DNA of 64,000 nt, taken from positions 744,001-808,000 of the forward strand of contig NW_027096013.1 of NCBI RefSeq assembly GCF_040115645.1, in the 5' to 3' direction. The position numbers were made by a program, and so were the translations under genes. Of this stretch, positions 62,658-64,000 are shown one piece after another. The notes beneath the pieces were generated by a model. The model saw only the letters and a list, made by a program, of their open reading frames with translations. It had not been told where the DNA came from and ran no database searches. Source of the stretch: Euwallacea fornicatus. Its lineage: Eukaryota > Arthropoda > Insecta > Coleoptera > Curculionidae. Position 1 is the stretch's first letter; each line of letters starts with the position of its first letter.

Positions 62658-64000
62658 GATGCAATCATGATTTGTTGTGACATCTTAAAGATCTCTTCGA
62701 GCTGATTAATTTGACACTTTGTTTAACAAATTTGGTCCTCATTTGCCGAAGTTATCGAGCTTTAAAATTTGAAATGTCTCAAAAGTTCTGTGTTTGAGCA
62801 CGTAAAGTACTATTTTTCTTGCAAATTCAACAAGATTCAATAATGATGTGTTGTGGCATCTTCAAAATCTCGTCGAGCTGATTAATTTGGCACTTTGTTT
62901 AACAAATTTGGTCCTCATTTGCCGAAGTTATCGAGCTTCAAAATTTGAAAAGTCTCAAAAGATGTGTGTTTGAGCACACAAAGTACTATTTTCCTTGGAA
63001 ATGCTACAAGATGCAATCATGATGTGGTGTGACATCTTAAAGATCTCGTCGAGCTGATGAATTTGCCACTTTGTTTAACAAATTTGGTCCTCATTTGCCG
63101 AAGTTATCGAGCTTCGAAGTTTGAAAAGTCTCAAAACTTGTGTGTTTGAACACGTAAAGTACTATTTTTCTTGCAAATTCAACAAGATTCAATAATGATG
63201 TGTTGTGGCATCTTCAAAATCTCGTCGAGCTGATTAATTTGGCACTTTGTTTAACAAATTTGGTCCTCATTTGCCGAAGTTATCGAGCTTCAAAATTTGA
63301 AAAGTCTCAAAAGATGTGTGTTTGAGCACACAATGTCCTATTTTCCTTGGAAATGCTACAAGATGCAATCATGATGTGGTGTGACATCTTAAAGATCTCG
63401 TCGAGCTGATGAATTTGCCACTTTGTTTAACAAATTTGGTCCTCATTTGCCGAAGTTATCGAGCTTCGAAGTTTGAAAAGTCTCAAAACTTGTGTGTTTG
63501 AACACGTAAAGTACTATTTTTCTTGCAAATTCAACAAGATTCAATAATGATGTGTTGTGGCATCTTCAAAATCTCGTCGAGCTGATTAATTTGGCACTTT
63601 GTTTAACAAATTTGGTCCTCATTTGCCAAAGTTATCGAGCTTCAAAGTTTGAAAAGTCACAAAAGTTGTGAGTTTGAGCACGTAAAGTACTATTTTTCTT
63701 GGAAATTCAACAAGATGCAATCATGATTTGTTGTGGCATCTCCAAAATCTCGTCGAGCTGATGAATTTGCCACTTTGGTTAACAAATTTGGTCCTCATTT
63801 GCCGAAGTTATCGAGCTTCAAAATTTGAAAAGTCTCAAAAGATGTGTGTTTGAGCACACAATGTCCTATTTTCCTTGGAAATGCTACAAGATGCAATCAT
63901 GATGTGGTGTGACATCTTAAAGATCTCGTCGAGCTGATGAATTTGCCACTTTGTTTAACAAATTTGGTCCTCATTTGCCGAAGTTATCGAGCTTCGAAGT
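62484..64000 (+). repeat. Right-hand divergent tail with a 352-bp dimer
   Basis: Nine monomers, the last one partial (63,890-64,000). Type B with 'gatgtgtg' alternates with 'gtggtgtgac'/'gcttcgaag' monomers, forming dimers at 62,834-63,185 and 63,186-63,537. Private variants are denser than elsewhere: 'gctttaaaattt' (62,760), 'catctccaaaatc' (63,738), and 'cacaatgtcctattt' twice (63,329; 63,857). The longer HORs do not continue here. Confidence 0.75.

Larger units (their letters stand above)
1..64000 (+). repeat. 176-bp satellite DNA array filling the window
   Basis: Monomers start at 1, 177, 353 and so on. They stay in exact 176-bp register until about 52.9 kb and within 1-3 bases of it after that. 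All copies are head to tail on the plus strand as given. I saw no inverted block, no transposon and no unique sequence, and both window edges are cut inside the array. A typical monomer has 60 G+C of 176 (34%). Monomers differ by point variants and almost never by length. This is the usual form of a centromeric or pericentromeric satellite of a multicellular eukaryote, and 176 bp is close to one nucleosome plus linker. The family is not recognised. The centromere assignment is inference from repeat form; the satellite call is direct. Confidence 0.99.

Noticed and set aside
1..64000. CRISPR array
   Set aside because: The repeating unit is 176 bp with no short repeat alternating with unique spacers. 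Variation is by shared point variants, and the layout is eukaryotic satellite.
1..64000. Known centromere satellites (human alpha satellite, Arabidopsis CEN180)
   Set aside because: The monomer length is near both (171 and about 178 bp), but no recognisable sequence match or CENP-B box is seen. Similar-length Brassicaceae satellites could not be excluded from memory, so no family name is given.
1..64000. Transposable element, LTR or target-site duplication embedded in the array
   Set aside because: Monomer register is unbroken apart from single-base changes, leaving no room for an insertion, and no polymerase or integrase frame exists.
1..64000. Promoter, tRNA, rRNA, telomeric repeat or replication origin
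   Set aside because: No cloverleaf, rRNA-like or telomere-like run was seen. AT-rich tracts are the same in every monomer and give no local signal.

Overview
The whole 64,000-base window is one uninterrupted tandem satellite array. The monomer is 176 bp, about 34% GC when one typical monomer is counted by hand, and every copy lies in the same orientation. Taking the phase from base 1 (each monomer begins with a 'gatgcaatca'- or 'gattcaataa'-like start), there are 363 complete monomers plus a 111-bp partial one at the right edge. I read only five single-base length changes in the whole window: +1 near 52,926, 56,975 and 61,024, and -1 near 62,509 and 62,642. I found no gene, RNA gene, transposon or unique-sequence island. 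The only open frames (up to 69 codons) are by-products of the repeat. The window suggests a eukaryotic chromosome, most likely (peri)centromeric heterochromatin. The monomer length, AT-richness, higher-order structure and CpG-decay pattern fit a plant or vertebrate centromere satellite. I do not recognise the family and do not name a species.

Monomer architecture: monomers are mosaics of a variable left part (about positions 1-58), a conserved core (61-87), a variable right part (90-145) and a second conserved box (about 147-159). The left part comes in two main haplotypes. Type A has 'tgacatcttaaagatc' and type B has 'tggcatcttcaaaatc'. Derivatives are marked by private variants such as 'taataaatttcg', 'gatcgcg', 'gtcaagctg', 'atatattaaag', 'cacttgg', 'gtcgatctg' and 'gattttttg'. 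The right part varies independently ('aggttatcaag', 'aggttatccag', 'aagttatcgag' and others). Monomers in fixed order form higher-order repeats (HORs).

Layout: 1-5,280 is a mixed block with a 9-monomer-spaced duplication. 5,281-22,880 holds five HOR copies (H1-H5) of 18, 22, 24, 19 and 17 monomers. 22,881-32,912 holds four HOR copies (K1-K4) of 17, 14, 14 and 12 monomers. 32,913-36,608 is a transition zone built from 3- and 7-monomer sub-blocks. 36,609-45,056 is a highly homogeneous 9-monomer (1,584-bp) HOR, five units plus a 3-monomer stub. 45,057-62,483 is a third long HOR family (M1-M5; 18, 14, 22, 21 and 22 monomers). 62,484-64,000 is a more degenerate tail with a 352-bp dimer.

There are no genes to work together. 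What the sequence records is how the array evolves: unequal exchange in whole-monomer steps, chimeric junction monomers, one base insertion copied at 4,049-bp spacing, and recent local amplification of the 1,584-bp unit. All block boundaries and identity statements come from reading by eye, so a dot-plot or monomer clustering should be used to refine them.
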